Assembly (NCBI GenBank): GCA_902767775.1
Contig: CACXIP010000010.1
Coordinates: forward strand, 93,662 to 157,640
Origin: an uncultured Prevotellaceae bacterium
Lineage (GTDB): Bacteria > Bacteroidota > Bacteroidia > Bacteroidales > Bacteroidaceae
Direction of reading: 5' to 3'
DNA: 63,979 nucleotides
In this document: positions 47,745 through 56,489 of the stretch, in pieces
How positions within the stretch are numbered: position 1 is the first letter of the stretch
How the letters are laid out: the number at the start of each line of letters is the position of its first letter
Notes under the pieces: generated by a model
Database searches by the model: none
Told to the model about the DNA's origin: nothing
The model's input: the letters and a program-made list of their open reading frames with translations, nothing else
Program-made: the position numbers and the translations under genes

Positions 47745-47805
47745 AACACAGAGGCACAGAGATACAGAGTTTTTATTTATCTCTGTGTCTTTGTATCTCT
47801 GTGTT
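47745..47805. repeat. Long imperfect hairpin (25-bp stem) between ndk and the GH106-like gene
   Basis: Left arm 47745-47769, loop of 11 nt (tttttatttat), right arm 47781-47805. In RNA the 25-bp stem has three G-U wobbles and one C-A mismatch. The arms are built from near-repeats of cacagaga. Could terminate transcription of the hydrolase gene (minus strand, stop at 47844) or be a dispersed element. Confidence 0.75.
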
Positions 47806-47843
47806 GTATTTATATATGGAAGTGAAAGTATCTTCGACGTAAG

Positions 47844-50800
47844 TCAAAGATGGATTATCGTGATGTTACCAGAGATGCCTGAGGGGACAAGTTCGTCGGT
47901 GGGTTTTGCCAATGGGTAATTTTGTTGGATGGTGCGTTCGGACTCAGGCAAGAGGGCATCACCCACCAGACGGTTCCAGAGGCAATTGGGCATCCGCAGT
48001 TCTATCTGGTTGCTGCCACGACGGAGCAGGCGGCTCACATCGACGGTCCAGGGCGAGCACCACACGATGCCAGCCGACTGCCCGTTGATGATGACCTCGG
48101 TGGCGGTGTTGAACAATGGAAGACTCAGCTGATAACTGTGCCGGCGATTGTAGTGGGGCATTTTAAATGATGCCTTGCAGATGGCGGTTCCCGAATAATA
48201 CTTGATGCGAGGGTCGTCGCTTTGCGTCCAGTCCCCGAGTGTCTGCATGTGGATGGTTTCAGATGGTCCGCCCATCGTGGCGTCGAAAGATACTGTCCAT
48301 TCGGACGGTATTACAGGTATCACCTGCGTGCCGGTTTTTTGATTGTCATGCTGCTGATTTCGATTGCCGAAAACAACGAAGAAAGACTCACGGGGTGCCA
48401 TGCTGAGTTGTATGGTATTACGGCTATTGGCTCTTGTTGTTGCCAGGTGGTGTCTCTCACCGCTGACAGGGTCCCACAGTTCTGCCCCATCTGCTGCGGT
48501 GGCAAAGGTGAAGACCCCTTGGATGTACTGGTCGCTATGGTTGTTGAGAAAATAGATGTCCTCATTGGCTGTACGGCGGTGTGCGAAATAGAGGCGTTCG
48601 CCGTGAGGCGTCTCCACATCGGGTTGGATGTCTACATCGCGAAGAGCCTCAGCTAAAGTTCGATGGTCTGTCTGTGGGTCGTAGATGACGGCGCCCTGTT
48701 GGCGCATGAAGTCAATCTGCTGTCGGGCTTGGGTGGTCAGTTGTCCCTCCGACGGCAGAATCATCATGCGATAGCTGACACCGTCGGGCAGGCAGATGCG
48801 GCCATCCTTCGTGGTCATGCGATGCAGCAGGGCATCGGTCGTGAAGGCATCGAAATCATAGCCCTGTGGCAGTTCGAGCAACCGATGGCTCAGGGTGCGC
48901 ATGGGAACGTCGTCACCCAGATAGATGCAGATATCGCTGACAGGCTTGCCCTGGCGCATCATCCATGAGCAGCGTGCCTGATAGTCCCAGAAGGGGCGGC
49001 TCATGGGCCACAGCGTGTTCTTACGGTTGAGCACGTACTGCCGTCCATTGGCAGTATTCAGGCGGTTGTCAAGCCAAGGCTGGTACGCCACGGCACAGAC
49101 CACGAGTTCGTTGATACCGAAACAGTAGGCATAGTCGGCCAGGTTTTTGATGTCGGCCAGGGTGTGTTTGTAGGTGGCATCGGTGAATGCCTCGCCAGAA
49201 GCAATCAACTTGCCATAAAGATGGGCAGATGATGAGCAGTCCTTGATGTCGTAGTTACCCTCGGTCTGATAGCCCCAAAACTCTGCCTGCGGTTTGTCCA
49301 ACAGTTTTTTTACCTCTATGGCATCGCCGGCCATGCAGAGCGCACCGCCGACAGCTTGGGCGGTAAGTGTCAGGCATACTTCCGATGTTCCGTCGCCAAT
49401 CTGTTTTTCTGTATGGCAAAGACGGTTCATCTCACCATAGTATCGGTCGGTAATCAAGTCGCTGATGGTGCGGCGCAGGTCGTATAGGAAACGGTCGGAC
49501 TCCTCGGCCGAACCAACGACAAAGCCCGCCATCACGGGGAGATACTTCCGCATGTCGTAGCCACGGAGCCGACGGAACTCGTCCTCGAAACCCACAGTCC
49601 AGTTCTGCGGACCCGCCTCATGGCTGTCCATACAGATGCCCTGGAGCACGCCGCCATGGGCACGTATGCTGTCGATGACGGGTTTCACATAACTCTGCCA
49701 TTGCAGGCGCGCTCCCTCCACGGACAGTTTGTCACATTCCAGACCGAGGGCCTCCTTGCGGCCATGCTTGGTATGGCCACCGTTGGACACGGAGAGGAAA
49801 CGCAGCACGAGCCACTTGCCCTGAGGCACTTTCTGCCACGAGACCGTGCCGTCGGCAGCGACCATGGATGTCAGGTCGATGGCTCGCGAGAAGTCGGCCA
49901 ACTCTCCCGGCGCATACCGTGGCGTCTGGTCAGCATCGATGAACTCAGATATCAGACTGGCTTTTTGCTGCCAGGCATCGACAGAGGCACGGGCAGAAAG
50001 GGTGATATGGTTGAACTTGAGGGTAGAGTCTGTCGGAACGATGCGGAACCAGCGGGCCGTCACCTTCGGGAAAGCCACCGTCTGGAGTTTGATGCCGCCG
50101 AGGTTGCGGTATCGGGGACGAAGGTCGCAAACCTTATGAAAGGAAACGCCATCCTCAGAGGCCTGCAGTTCCGCCACAGATGAGAGCGGTGTGAATCCAC
50201 ATCCGAAGAATTCATTCGGACGAGCATCGAGTTTGAAATGCGAAGGCGGCACCTGCATGGATGAGGTGCGGGCCTTGCCTCGTGCCGACACCTCGTAGGT
50301 GATGCTACGGGCGGTGAAGGGCCGTTCAAAGTTGATTGACAGTTCCGGCATTTGTACTTGTTCCAACAACTCCTCCTGATAAGGAAGGGCGATGACGGCC
50401 ACATCGTGATGCCAATTGCCAGGCATCTTTTCCGGCAAAGGCATTTGGAAGGTCAGGTCGCGGCCTCCTTCCACAATCATCTCCGTACAGGCCAGCGACT
50501 GCATGCTCTTGTCGGGTGTGATCCACTTGCCGCCAGCCACATAGCCATTGCTGCAGTTGACCTCGAAACTGAGTCCGAGCCGCCGGGCTTCCTGTGAAGA
50601 GAACAGCAGTTCGTCCCACCACTCAGGCGAGAACACCTTGGATGCCCCCTCACCATCGCCATGCACCTGGTCGTAATAGACCACTCCGCCAACCCCCTGC
50701 TGCTTGAAAGCCTCGAGGTCGGCAGTGATGCCCTCATGGGTTCCGACAGTCTCACCATGAAACCACCATACCTTCGTGCGTGCCGTATCCTGCGGATGGT

Positions 50801-50882
50801 CGAAACCGTAGGCGAGCGGCGTCTGTGCAATGCTGGGGATGGTGGCGGCCCATAATAAAAATAATGCGACTGTTTGTCTCAT
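47844..50882 (-). CDS. Glycoside hydrolase, GH106 alpha-L-rhamnosidase-like
   Basis: 1012 residues from ATG 50882 with signal peptide MRQTVALFLLWAATIPSIAQ. The catalytic part begins KVWWFHGETVGTHEGITADLEAFKQQGVGGVVYYDQ, typical of GH106-type proteins, and continues with MDSHEAGPQNWTVGFEDEFRRLRGYD, where acidic residues likely catalyse. C-terminal sugar-binding-like beta-sandwich (about 900-1000, EVIINGQSAGIVWCSPWTVDVSRLL) as in GH2/GH106 proteins. Periplasmic or surface breakdown of rhamnose-containing plant glycans is likely. No SusC/SusD genes nearby, so it stands alone. Confidence 0.82.
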   Translation of the reverse strand: MRQTVALFLLWAATIPSIAQTPLAYGFDHPQDTARTKVWWFHGETVGTHEGITADLEAFKQQGVGGVVYYDQVHGDGEGASKVFSPEWWDELLFSSQEARRLGLSFEVNCSNGYVAGGKWITPDKSMQSLACTEMIVEGGRDLTFQMPLPEKMPGNWHHDVAVIALPYQEELLEQVQMPELSINFERPFTARSITYEVSARGKARTSSMQVPPSHFKLDARPNEFFGCGFTPLSSVAELQASEDGVSFHKVCDLRPRYRNLGGIKLQTVAFPKVTARWFRIVPTDSTLKFNHITLSARASVDAWQQKASLISEFIDADQTPRYAPGELADFSRAIDLTSMVAADGTVSWQKVPQGKWLVLRFLSVSNGGHTKHGRKEALGLECDKLSVEGARLQWQSYVKPVIDSIRAHGGVLQGICMDSHEAGPQNWTVGFEDEFRRLRGYDMRKYLPVMAGFVVGSAEESDRFLYDLRRTISDLITDRYYGEMNRLCHTEKQIGDGTSEVCLTLTAQAVGGALCMAGDAIEVKKLLDKPQAEFWGYQTEGNYDIKDCSSSAHLYGKLIASGEAFTDATYKHTLADIKNLADYAYCFGINELVVCAVAYQPWLDNRLNTANGRQYVLNRKNTLWPMSRPFWDYQARCSWMMRQGKPVSDICIYLGDDVPMRTLSHRLLELPQGYDFDAFTTDALLHRMTTKDGRICLPDGVSYRMMILPSEGQLTTQARQQIDFMRQQGAVIYDPQTDHRTLAEALRDVDIQPDVETPHGERLYFAHRRTANEDIYFLNNHSDQYIQGVFTFATAADGAELWDPVSGERHHLATTRANSRNTIQLSMAPRESFFVVFGNRNQQHDNQKTGTQVIPVIPSEWTVSFDATMGGPSETIHMQTLGDWTQSDDPRIKYYSGTAICKASFKMPHYNRRHSYQLSLPLFNTATEVIINGQSAGIVWCSPWTVDVSRLLRRGSNQIELRMPNCLWNRLVGDALLPESERTIQQNYPLAKPTDELVPSGISGNITIIHL

Positions 50883-50974
50883 GATGGGTGATGTGTGGTA
50901 TGCAATGTGCTTGCAAAAATATAAAGTAAATGGCATATATGGTTCTCGATGATTCATTTTTTTTTGTTGCCCCA

Positions 50975-51006
50975 CTTGTGAATCTTCTGCAAAAGACTTA
51001 TTTTTG
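50975..51006 (+). promoter_or_regulatory. Promoter of the metallophosphoesterase gene
   Basis: CTTG (50975-50978), 20-nt spacer, TATTTTTG (50999-51006), 30 bp before ATG 51037. One mismatch in the -33. Confidence 0.45.
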
Positions 51007-51036
51007 CACAGTTGATGATGAAAAAATGCTTTCCTC

Positions 51037-52164
51037 ATGCGGAACAACTCAACCATTTCAGAGAGAAGTCAAAACAAGAGCAATCCCTATAAAATGTGGT
51101 TGCTGACTCCGCCTGTCATCCTTGTGACGGTGATTTCGGACATCATCATCTGGAATGGGGTGTTTCCTTCACTAGACTTGACTTGGAAATGGATGGTGTG
51201 TCTGCCAACTGCCATTATCCTTTGCCTGATGGTTGCAGTCATTTCAGGTCATGGAGGCAACCGAAGCTTGCAGCTGTTTATCGGCTCGTTGTTGTTTTTG
51301 GCAGTTCCCAAACTGGTGTTCTCCGTCTTCGCCTGGCCTTTCGGATGGGTGTGTGGACTTATAGTGTCTGCTATAGTCATCATTCTCTTCACGTATGCCA
51401 CCACTTATGGTTGGCTGAAGCTGACCGTCAAGAAGGAGGATTGGGTTTTTCCTGACCTTCCAGATGCGTTTGATGGCTATCGGATTCTCCAAATTTCCGA
51501 TTTTCATATAGGCACATTCGCCAATCATCCAGAATTCATCGAGAAAATGGTCACTACGGCAAACAGTCTAAATGCCGACCTCATCGTGTTCACAGGTGAC
51601 TTAATCAACACCAGCGTAAGTGAAATCAAGCCCTTTACACAAATGCTGTCGCAGTTGAAAGCCAAGGACGGGAAACTGTCCATCATGGGAAACCACGACT
51701 ACATGGACACACAAAATGTGGTGAGAGCCGAAAAGGAGATGGGGTGGAACCTGCTGATGGACAGCCATACCGAAATGCACAAGGGGCAGCACACCATCTA
51801 CGTCATCGGTGTGGAGCACACTGGAAAACCGCCTTTCGAGTCAAGAGGAAACTTGAAGCAAGCGCTCGCCGGTGTCCCTAATGATGCGTTTAAAATCCTG
51901 CTTACCCACGACCCTTCCCATTGGAGGATGGAAGTGCTCGACACAACAGATATTCAACTCTCATTGTCAGGACACACCCATGGCGGTCAGCTCAAGATAG
52001 GCTGGTTCTCTCCTGCCGGATTGATATGCCGTGAAATTGCCGGCATATACACCCAACAAGGGAGGATGCTCTATGTCTCTATGGGCGTTGGAGGAAGAAT
52101 CCCCTTCAGATTAGGCGCATGGCCTGAAATCAACTTACTGACTCTTAGAAACAAGCTCTCGTAA
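51037..52164 (+). CDS. Membrane metallophosphoesterase (YaeI/YkuE-like)
   Basis: 375 residues. Four N-terminal membrane helices (about residues 20-130), then a calcineurin-like phosphoesterase domain with all metal motifs: ILQISDFHIG, VFTGDLIN, SIMGNHDYMD, LLTHDPSHW and LSGHTHGGQLK. Similar proteins act on UDP-diacylglucosamine or related lipids, but substrate cannot be fixed here. Its stop codon overlaps the next start (TAATG). Confidence 0.9.
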   Translation: MRNNSTISERSQNKSNPYKMWLLTPPVILVTVISDIIIWNGVFPSLDLTWKWMVCLPTAIILCLMVAVISGHGGNRSLQLFIGSLLFLAVPKLVFSVFAWPFGWVCGLIVSAIVIILFTYATTYGWLKLTVKKEDWVFPDLPDAFDGYRILQISDFHIGTFANHPEFIEKMVTTANSLNADLIVFTGDLINTSVSEIKPFTQMLSQLKAKDGKLSIMGNHDYMDTQNVVRAEKEMGWNLLMDSHTEMHKGQHTIYVIGVEHTGKPPFESRGNLKQALAGVPNDAFKILLTHDPSHWRMEVLDTTDIQLSLSGHTHGGQLKIGWFSPAGLICREIAGIYTQQGRMLYVSMGVGGRIPFRLGAWPEINLLTLRNKLS

Positions 52165-52736
52165 TGAAAAAAATACTTGTTTTTTACCTCATAGGTTATG
52201 TCTTGGTTGTAGGAACAATGTTGCTGTTGTCCTTTATTTGGAATGACACTTGCAACAACTTGCTTTACGATGGGTCACGCTGTTTCATCATAGAAAACAG
52301 GGCAGAGGACATCAAAAGAGTCACACTCTGCGTGTTCAAGGAAGAATTGGTGTGGAGGCTCCTGCCAATTCTGATATCATCTCTCCTCATCGTGTTTTTG
52401 AAAAACAAATGGATAAAACGTATTGCCATCCTTTTGTCTGTAGCCTCCATCATATACATTCAGTTGATATTCGGCGCCAAGCATTGGAGTCCTTTATCAG
52501 ATTTCCCGCGCTACCACAATATCCTCATGCAGGGTGGAACGGGGTGTATTTTGGCCATAACCTATATATGCATCCTCTGCCTCACATGGAAAATGCTTTT
52601 GTTGATCAATATCAACAGCAAAAGTACTTGCTCCAAAATCAGAAACCTCATCATCTGCCATATTATGGCTTACTGCGCTTCTGTCATAGTCCACGCATTG
52701 TCAAATACGATAATCGTCATCACACAGACATTTTAA
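52164..52736 (+). CDS. Hypothetical membrane protein
   Basis: 190 residues, not recognised. Five hydrophobic helices (about residues 5-25, 60-80, 86-105, 120-145, 165-185); the segment VFKEELVWRLLPI contains an E-E-x-x-x-R pattern reminiscent of CPBP-type membrane proteases (EExxxR), but the downstream histidine motifs are not convincing. Translationally coupled to the metallophosphoesterase gene. Confidence 0.6.
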   Translation: MKKILVFYLIGYVLVVGTMLLLSFIWNDTCNNLLYDGSRCFIIENRAEDIKRVTLCVFKEELVWRLLPILISSLLIVFLKNKWIKRIAILLSVASIIYIQLIFGAKHWSPLSDFPRYHNILMQGGTGCILAITYICILCLTWKMLLLININSKSTCSKIRNLIICHIMAYCASVIVHALSNTIIVITQTF

Positions 52737-52923
52737 GCGGCTGACATACAGAAGCTAAAGAAAGAGCAGCTCGATGACATCCTGCGGCGGCACAAATCCT
52801 ATGTACCCATGACAAATTGTCACAAGTTCCATGTTTTTTACACTAAAACAGGGGAAAAAAGTTTGGCACGGTTTTTGCGTATATTTTACGCAATGCTTTA
52901 TGTTTAATCTTTAAAGAAAATTT

Positions 52924-53340
52924 ATGCAGTACACAATTCAAGATTTGCTGAAGGGCGCAAAAGCCATGTCGAGAAGTGTTTTTGGTAAGAGAGACGAGTA
53001 TCAAATCAAGTTCAACCACGAGGACGATGGTCTCTGGTATGTGGATTTCCCCAACTGGCCTTTCGACCATCACAATCTCCTGATGGTAAATGGTGCCGAT
53101 GAGATGTGCGCCTTCCTGTCGGACGACGATGTCACCACTGAAGTTCTGGTGCGCCCGTCGAACAAGCGCCTCCAGCTCGAAGGCTATGCCGAATTGGTGC
53201 AGAAGGAGCACTCGCTGACAGGCGGCTCCACCTATGAGGTGCGCAATCTCGAGGGTTTCAACCGCAACATCTGGCTTTGCCCTGTCACCCTGTTTGTATT
53301 AGGAAAGTATCCCAAATACATGTATGTGAAGAAGGCATAA
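52924..53340 (+). CDS. Conserved hypothetical protein (possibly DUF6717)
   Basis: 138 residues, soluble, no signal peptide. Features YQIKFNHEDDGLWYVDFPNWPFDHHNLLMVNGADEMCAFLS and a C-terminal FNRNIWLCPVTLFVLGKYPKYMYV. I associate this pattern with DUF6717 but am not certain. It lies at the left edge of the accessory region and is followed 23 bp later by a 100-bp repeat containing a terminator-like hairpin. Confidence 0.6.
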   Translation: MQYTIQDLLKGAKAMSRSVFGKRDEYQIKFNHEDDGLWYVDFPNWPFDHHNLLMVNGADEMCAFLSDDDVTTEVLVRPSNKRLQLEGYAELVQKEHSLTGGSTYEVRNLEGFNRNIWLCPVTLFVLGKYPKYMYVKKA

Positions 53341-53362
53341 GTAAGAGAAGCCCATAACGGTA

Positions 53363-53463
53363 TAAGGCAACAGCCATTCCCCGCTCCTCCAGGATTTGGA
53401 GGGAGCGGGGATATTTTTTGCTGAATGGACGGCAAGGGAAACTAATAAAATCACCTTGTACAT
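53363..53463. repeat. 100-bp terminator-containing repeat, left copy
   Basis: Homologous to 60468-60570 with a few substitutions and small indels. The core is a hairpin: CCCCGCTCC-TCCA / TGGA-GGGAGCGGGG with a GGATT-type loop, followed by ATATTTTTTG, so it can serve as terminator of the preceding gene. Homology continues past the hairpin (ggaaactaataaaa ... ccttgta), more than a terminator alone would need. Confidence 0.85.
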
Positions 53464-53530
53464 ATAGGCAGCTGATGTCTAACAAAAGGGAAAGGAAGGA
53501 ATTATTCTTTTTCCCTTTTGTCCCGATAAT

Positions 53531-53863
53531 AAGTTTGGTACGAATTGCGTATATATAGCAATGGGATGGACTAAACTGTCAAAGAAACTCCAACGCATCG
53601 TTGGAGAAATCCAAACGTCGAAAAACCAAGACACTATAATACTTTACCAATTGGTAAAGTATTAGAAAATGGATGTGAATTTCTGAAACGGGCTGTTTCA
53701 GAATTGCTGTAATTAGAGAGTCTAAGCGAAGCAAAACTGCACCAGCTTGATGCAGAATTTGCCAATGTGAAATCCACCATGTTGGTGGAGAAATTCTGAT
53801 TTCAATTGCACTGGGAAAAATGCAACGGGTCGTTGCAGAAAGCAGACCATTGGGGCAAAATGA
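53531..53863. repeat. Six-hairpin array element, left copy
   Basis: Non-coding element homologous to 59352-59693. Hairpins: 53588-53606 (8-bp stem, 3-nt loop), 53641-53660 (8 bp, loop 4), 53681-53703 (9 bp, loop 5), 53737-53755 (8 bp, one mismatch), 53773-53789 (7 bp, loop 3), 53821-53837 (7 bp, loop 3). Start-to-start spacing is 36-56 bp, and most stems are followed by an AGAAAT-like motif. The stems differ from each other in sequence, so it is not a CRISPR array. It occupies most of the 632-bp gap between genes. An 8-bp inverted repeat CATTGGGG / CCCCAATG follows (53848-53892). Confidence 0.85.
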
Positions 53864-53973
53864 ATAAATCACATTGAGGACAGTCCCCAATGATCATATA
53901 TCCCATGCTTTGGAAAACCTAATCAATCCTTACAAGATTGAAAAATAATCAAAGTGATCATGGTCACTTCTTT

Positions 53974-54477
53974 TCATTCTCGTGTCCTTTCTATCATAAC
54001 GAACAACTTGCTGAGTTTCAATATTGGCCGGCCAAGGTAGGTTGAAGTGTTATATCCATTGACCTTTGCCCAATCAACAATGTCATTTCGATTTTCCCCT
54101 GGGTAGTAAATAGATAGGAGTTTCTGGTCAACCATGTCCTTCCAAATCAATGGCGTCTCCATAGCCTCTATATCACCGACAGAGGCTATTCCAAGGGCAA
54201 TTGCCGTGGGACTTTTTACCAAATCTCCTTTCTCTGGTGTTGGAGTTGTTGCAAGATTTTTCTTTACATCATCAATAAACAACTTGAGTGTCAATAGGTC
54301 TTGAGCAAGTTCCAATTCTGCGATGAGGTCAATCTCTGTATTCACACGCTGATGCAACATGCTTCCTTCTGCGTGGCCTAACTGCTTCAGTCCCCAATGA
54401 GTTTGAAAACGAAGGGTCTCAACGGCTCTCTTCTTTGAGAGAACATCTCTTTTTTTCTGATTCTTTTTCTTTGCCAT
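53974..54477 (-). CDS. Hypothetical protein of the accessory cassette
   Basis: 167 residues from ATG 54477 (MAKKKNQKKRDVLSKKRAVE); the upstream open extension overlaps the WYL gene promoter region and is rejected. The N-terminal 20 residues are strongly basic, followed by helical segments (NTEIDLIAELELAQDLLTLKLFIDDVKKNL). The C-terminal ENRNDIVDWAKVNGYNTSTYLGRPILKLSKLFVM may be a small DNA-associated or transferase-like fold. No family recognised. Divergent from the WYL gene (192-bp gap) so it may share its control. More AT-rich than the core genome. Confidence 0.6.
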   Translation of the reverse strand: MAKKKNQKKRDVLSKKRAVETLRFQTHWGLKQLGHAEGSMLHQRVNTEIDLIAELELAQDLLTLKLFIDDVKKNLATTPTPEKGDLVKSPTAIALGIASVGDIEAMETPLIWKDMVDQKLLSIYYPGENRNDIVDWAKVNGYNTSTYLGRPILKLSKLFVMIERTRE

Positions 54478-54669
54478 AATAAATGAAATATTGACGTCTG
54501 CCTTATATATTATACGATAGAATTTTCCTTTAGAGGGTAAAATCGCCATATAAGTATGCAAAAACGCTGCATAGAATATAAAATAAATTAAAAAATCCCG
54601 GTTATCTTTATGGTATGAATACATTATTCCTATGTTTTTATACCTTTGCATACGATACATTGAAAAAAC

Positions 54670-55572
54670 ATGATAAGTAAAACAATCAATCGATATATCT
54701 GGCTGCTGGATACCTTACAAAAGAAGAAGAAACTGACCTTTGAGGAAATCAGCGACTTATGGAGAAAGAGCGGTATCGGGGATGGCAAACCCCTGCCGCT
54801 TCGTACCTTTCATCAGCATCGCGATGCTATTGAGGAATTGTTTGGAGTGAAAATCAAATGCGACCTCAAAGATAATTATCAATATTTCATCGACAATCCC
54901 CAGGCGATGTGTGATGACAGAACCCGTCGATGGCTGCTCAATTCGTTCTCGCTGTCGAACATGATTATTGCTGGGCACAATATGAATGGCAGAATTCTAT
55001 TTGAGAACGTTCCTCGTGGCACAGAATATCTGCAACCAGTGATTGAATCAATGCAACAGAACAAGGTGTTGAAGTTGGATTATCAATCGTTTAGCGAACA
55101 TCGCAAAACGTACCATATAGAGGCATACGCCATGAAGGTATACCATCAACGATGGTACATTGTAGGTAGGCTTCAAGAACAGGATGCTATCCGGCAACTT
55201 GCATTAGACAGGATAATGGAGATGGAGATGACTGATGATTCGTATGAGGTGCCAAATTCATTCGATGCAGAAAAGTATTACGCAAATACCATTGGTGTTT
55301 TCGTGAATGAAGACATGAAGCCCCAGAAGGTACGCATCCGTGTCTATGGAAAACAAGTGGAGTATCTGCGTACACTTCCATTACACCGTTCTCAAGAAGA
55401 AGTGCTGACCAAGCATGAGCAGTTCAGTGAATTTCAGTATCGGCTATGTCTTAATCCTGAACTCTCCACCCAATTGTTGGCAATGGGTGAGAATGTAGAG
55501 GTGCTGGAACCGATGGAGTTGAGAGAGGAGATTAAAAGGAGATTAGAAGATTGTTTAACTAAATACAAATAG
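54670..55572 (+). CDS. WYL domain transcriptional regulator
   Basis: 300 residues. N-terminal winged-helix part (LTFEEISDLWRKSG ... PLPLRTFHQHRDAIEELFGVKI), WYL domain with AYAMKVYHQRWYIVGRLQEQDAIRQLALDRI (about 155-190) and a WCX-type C-terminal domain (KVRIRVYGKQVEYLRTLPLHRSQEE). Such regulators (including CapW/BrxR-type) often control defence operons and respond to nucleic-acid or nucleotide ligands. Five bp upstream of a predicted nuclease gene, so the first gene of the cassette operon. A TACCTTTG -7 box lies at 54641-54648, without a clear -33. Confidence 0.87.
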   Translation: MISKTINRYIWLLDTLQKKKKLTFEEISDLWRKSGIGDGKPLPLRTFHQHRDAIEELFGVKIKCDLKDNYQYFIDNPQAMCDDRTRRWLLNSFSLSNMIIAGHNMNGRILFENVPRGTEYLQPVIESMQQNKVLKLDYQSFSEHRKTYHIEAYAMKVYHQRWYIVGRLQEQDAIRQLALDRIMEMEMTDDSYEVPNSFDAEKYYANTIGVFVNEDMKPQKVRIRVYGKQVEYLRTLPLHRSQEEVLTKHEQFSEFQYRLCLNPELSTQLLAMGENVEVLEPMELREEIKRRLEDCLTKYK

Positions 55573-55577
55573 AGATT

Positions 55578-56324
55578 ATGAAAATTACTTTTAAGAAAAA
55601 TGGGGCTGACATAATCGAAAACAATTGGGAGTCATTATGGAAACCCAAAAAACAAGAGCATTGGAAAGACGGTAGGAGTTCGAAAGAATTTGCAAAGTTC
55701 GCATTCAAATCCATAGATTCTTTCCATGATTTGATATCAAAGGTTCTGAAGTCGTGTGGCATTGAAGAACAAGATTTTGAATGTGAGCCTGAAGCGACAA
55801 GCAGTTTAGGCACGGGCTTTAAAAGTGGAGGTTGCAGAAATCATGATTTGTTAATGGTGGGCAATAAAAATTGTATCATTGGCATTGAAGCCAAAGTTGA
55901 CGAATCATTTGATAAGGAATTAGGAGAAGAACGTAAAAGCCAAAAAAAGGATGAAAAAGATGATAACAAGACAAGAGCCGACAAGCTATGCGAATATTTT
56001 GAAGTTGATATAAAAAATGTCAACAAAATAGGTTATCAACTTTTTACAGGAACTAGAGGCACAATCAATTCAGCAATCAACAACAAAAAAGAGAAGTGCA
56101 TTTTTTTGGTAATTGTTTTCGACGGTGATATCGAATTTGATAATGATCATCTAAAGAGAATTGAGAAAAATAATGAAGATTTCAAGTGTTTTTGCAACGC
56201 AGTTGATGCTAGTTACAAACCATTCCACGATGTCAAAGAAAATATCGATTGCTGGATAAAAAAAGTCACTGTAACCATTACAAAAGACGCATCCGAAACG
56301 AGTTGCTACTCATTTAACTTGTAA
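55578..56324 (+). CDS. Predicted PD-(D/E)XK nuclease (DUF6946-like)
   Basis: 248 residues. The nuclease core is GGCRNHDLLMVGNKNCIIGIEAKVDESFDKEL (about residue 88-118): the Asp of HDLLM and the E-x-K of IEAK match the PD-(D/E)XK catalytic pattern, similar to DUF6946 proteins. Highly charged N-terminus; C-terminal half with KIGYQLFTGTRGTI and INNKKEKCIFLVIVFDGDI. Lies 5 bp downstream of the WYL gene. Target (DNA or RNA) unknown; catalytic residues are inferred from motif spacing. Confidence 0.68.
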   Translation: MKITFKKNGADIIENNWESLWKPKKQEHWKDGRSSKEFAKFAFKSIDSFHDLISKVLKSCGIEEQDFECEPEATSSLGTGFKSGGCRNHDLLMVGNKNCIIGIEAKVDESFDKELGEERKSQKKDEKDDNKTRADKLCEYFEVDIKNVNKIGYQLFTGTRGTINSAINNKKEKCIFLVIVFDGDIEFDNDHLKRIEKNNEDFKCFCNAVDASYKPFHDVKENIDCWIKKVTVTITKDASETSCYSFNL

Positions 56325-56334
56325 CTATCCTATT

Positions 56335-56350
56335 ATGTTTGGCTAAACAT
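56335..56350. promoter_or_regulatory. Palindrome upstream of the sigma-like gene
   Basis: ATGTTTggctAAACAT, extendable to a 7-bp stem (56334-56351), in the 165-bp gap before the sigma-like gene. Could be an operator or a small hairpin; only the symmetry is seen. Confidence 0.35.
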
Positions 56351-56489
56351 ATCTTTTCTTTTATCTCGAACAATAATAAACTATTTTATTAGCCGTGTGC
56401 AGCGTTTATGCATACCAAGGCGGGCATTTCCCCTAAATCCCCATTCCTCTTTCGTATAAAGTATATAGAGGCACATCTAAATATGATAT

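Noticed and set aside
53588-53837. CRISPR-like array
   Set aside because: The hairpin stems differ from each other in sequence and spacers are unequal; there are no identical repeats and no cas genes.
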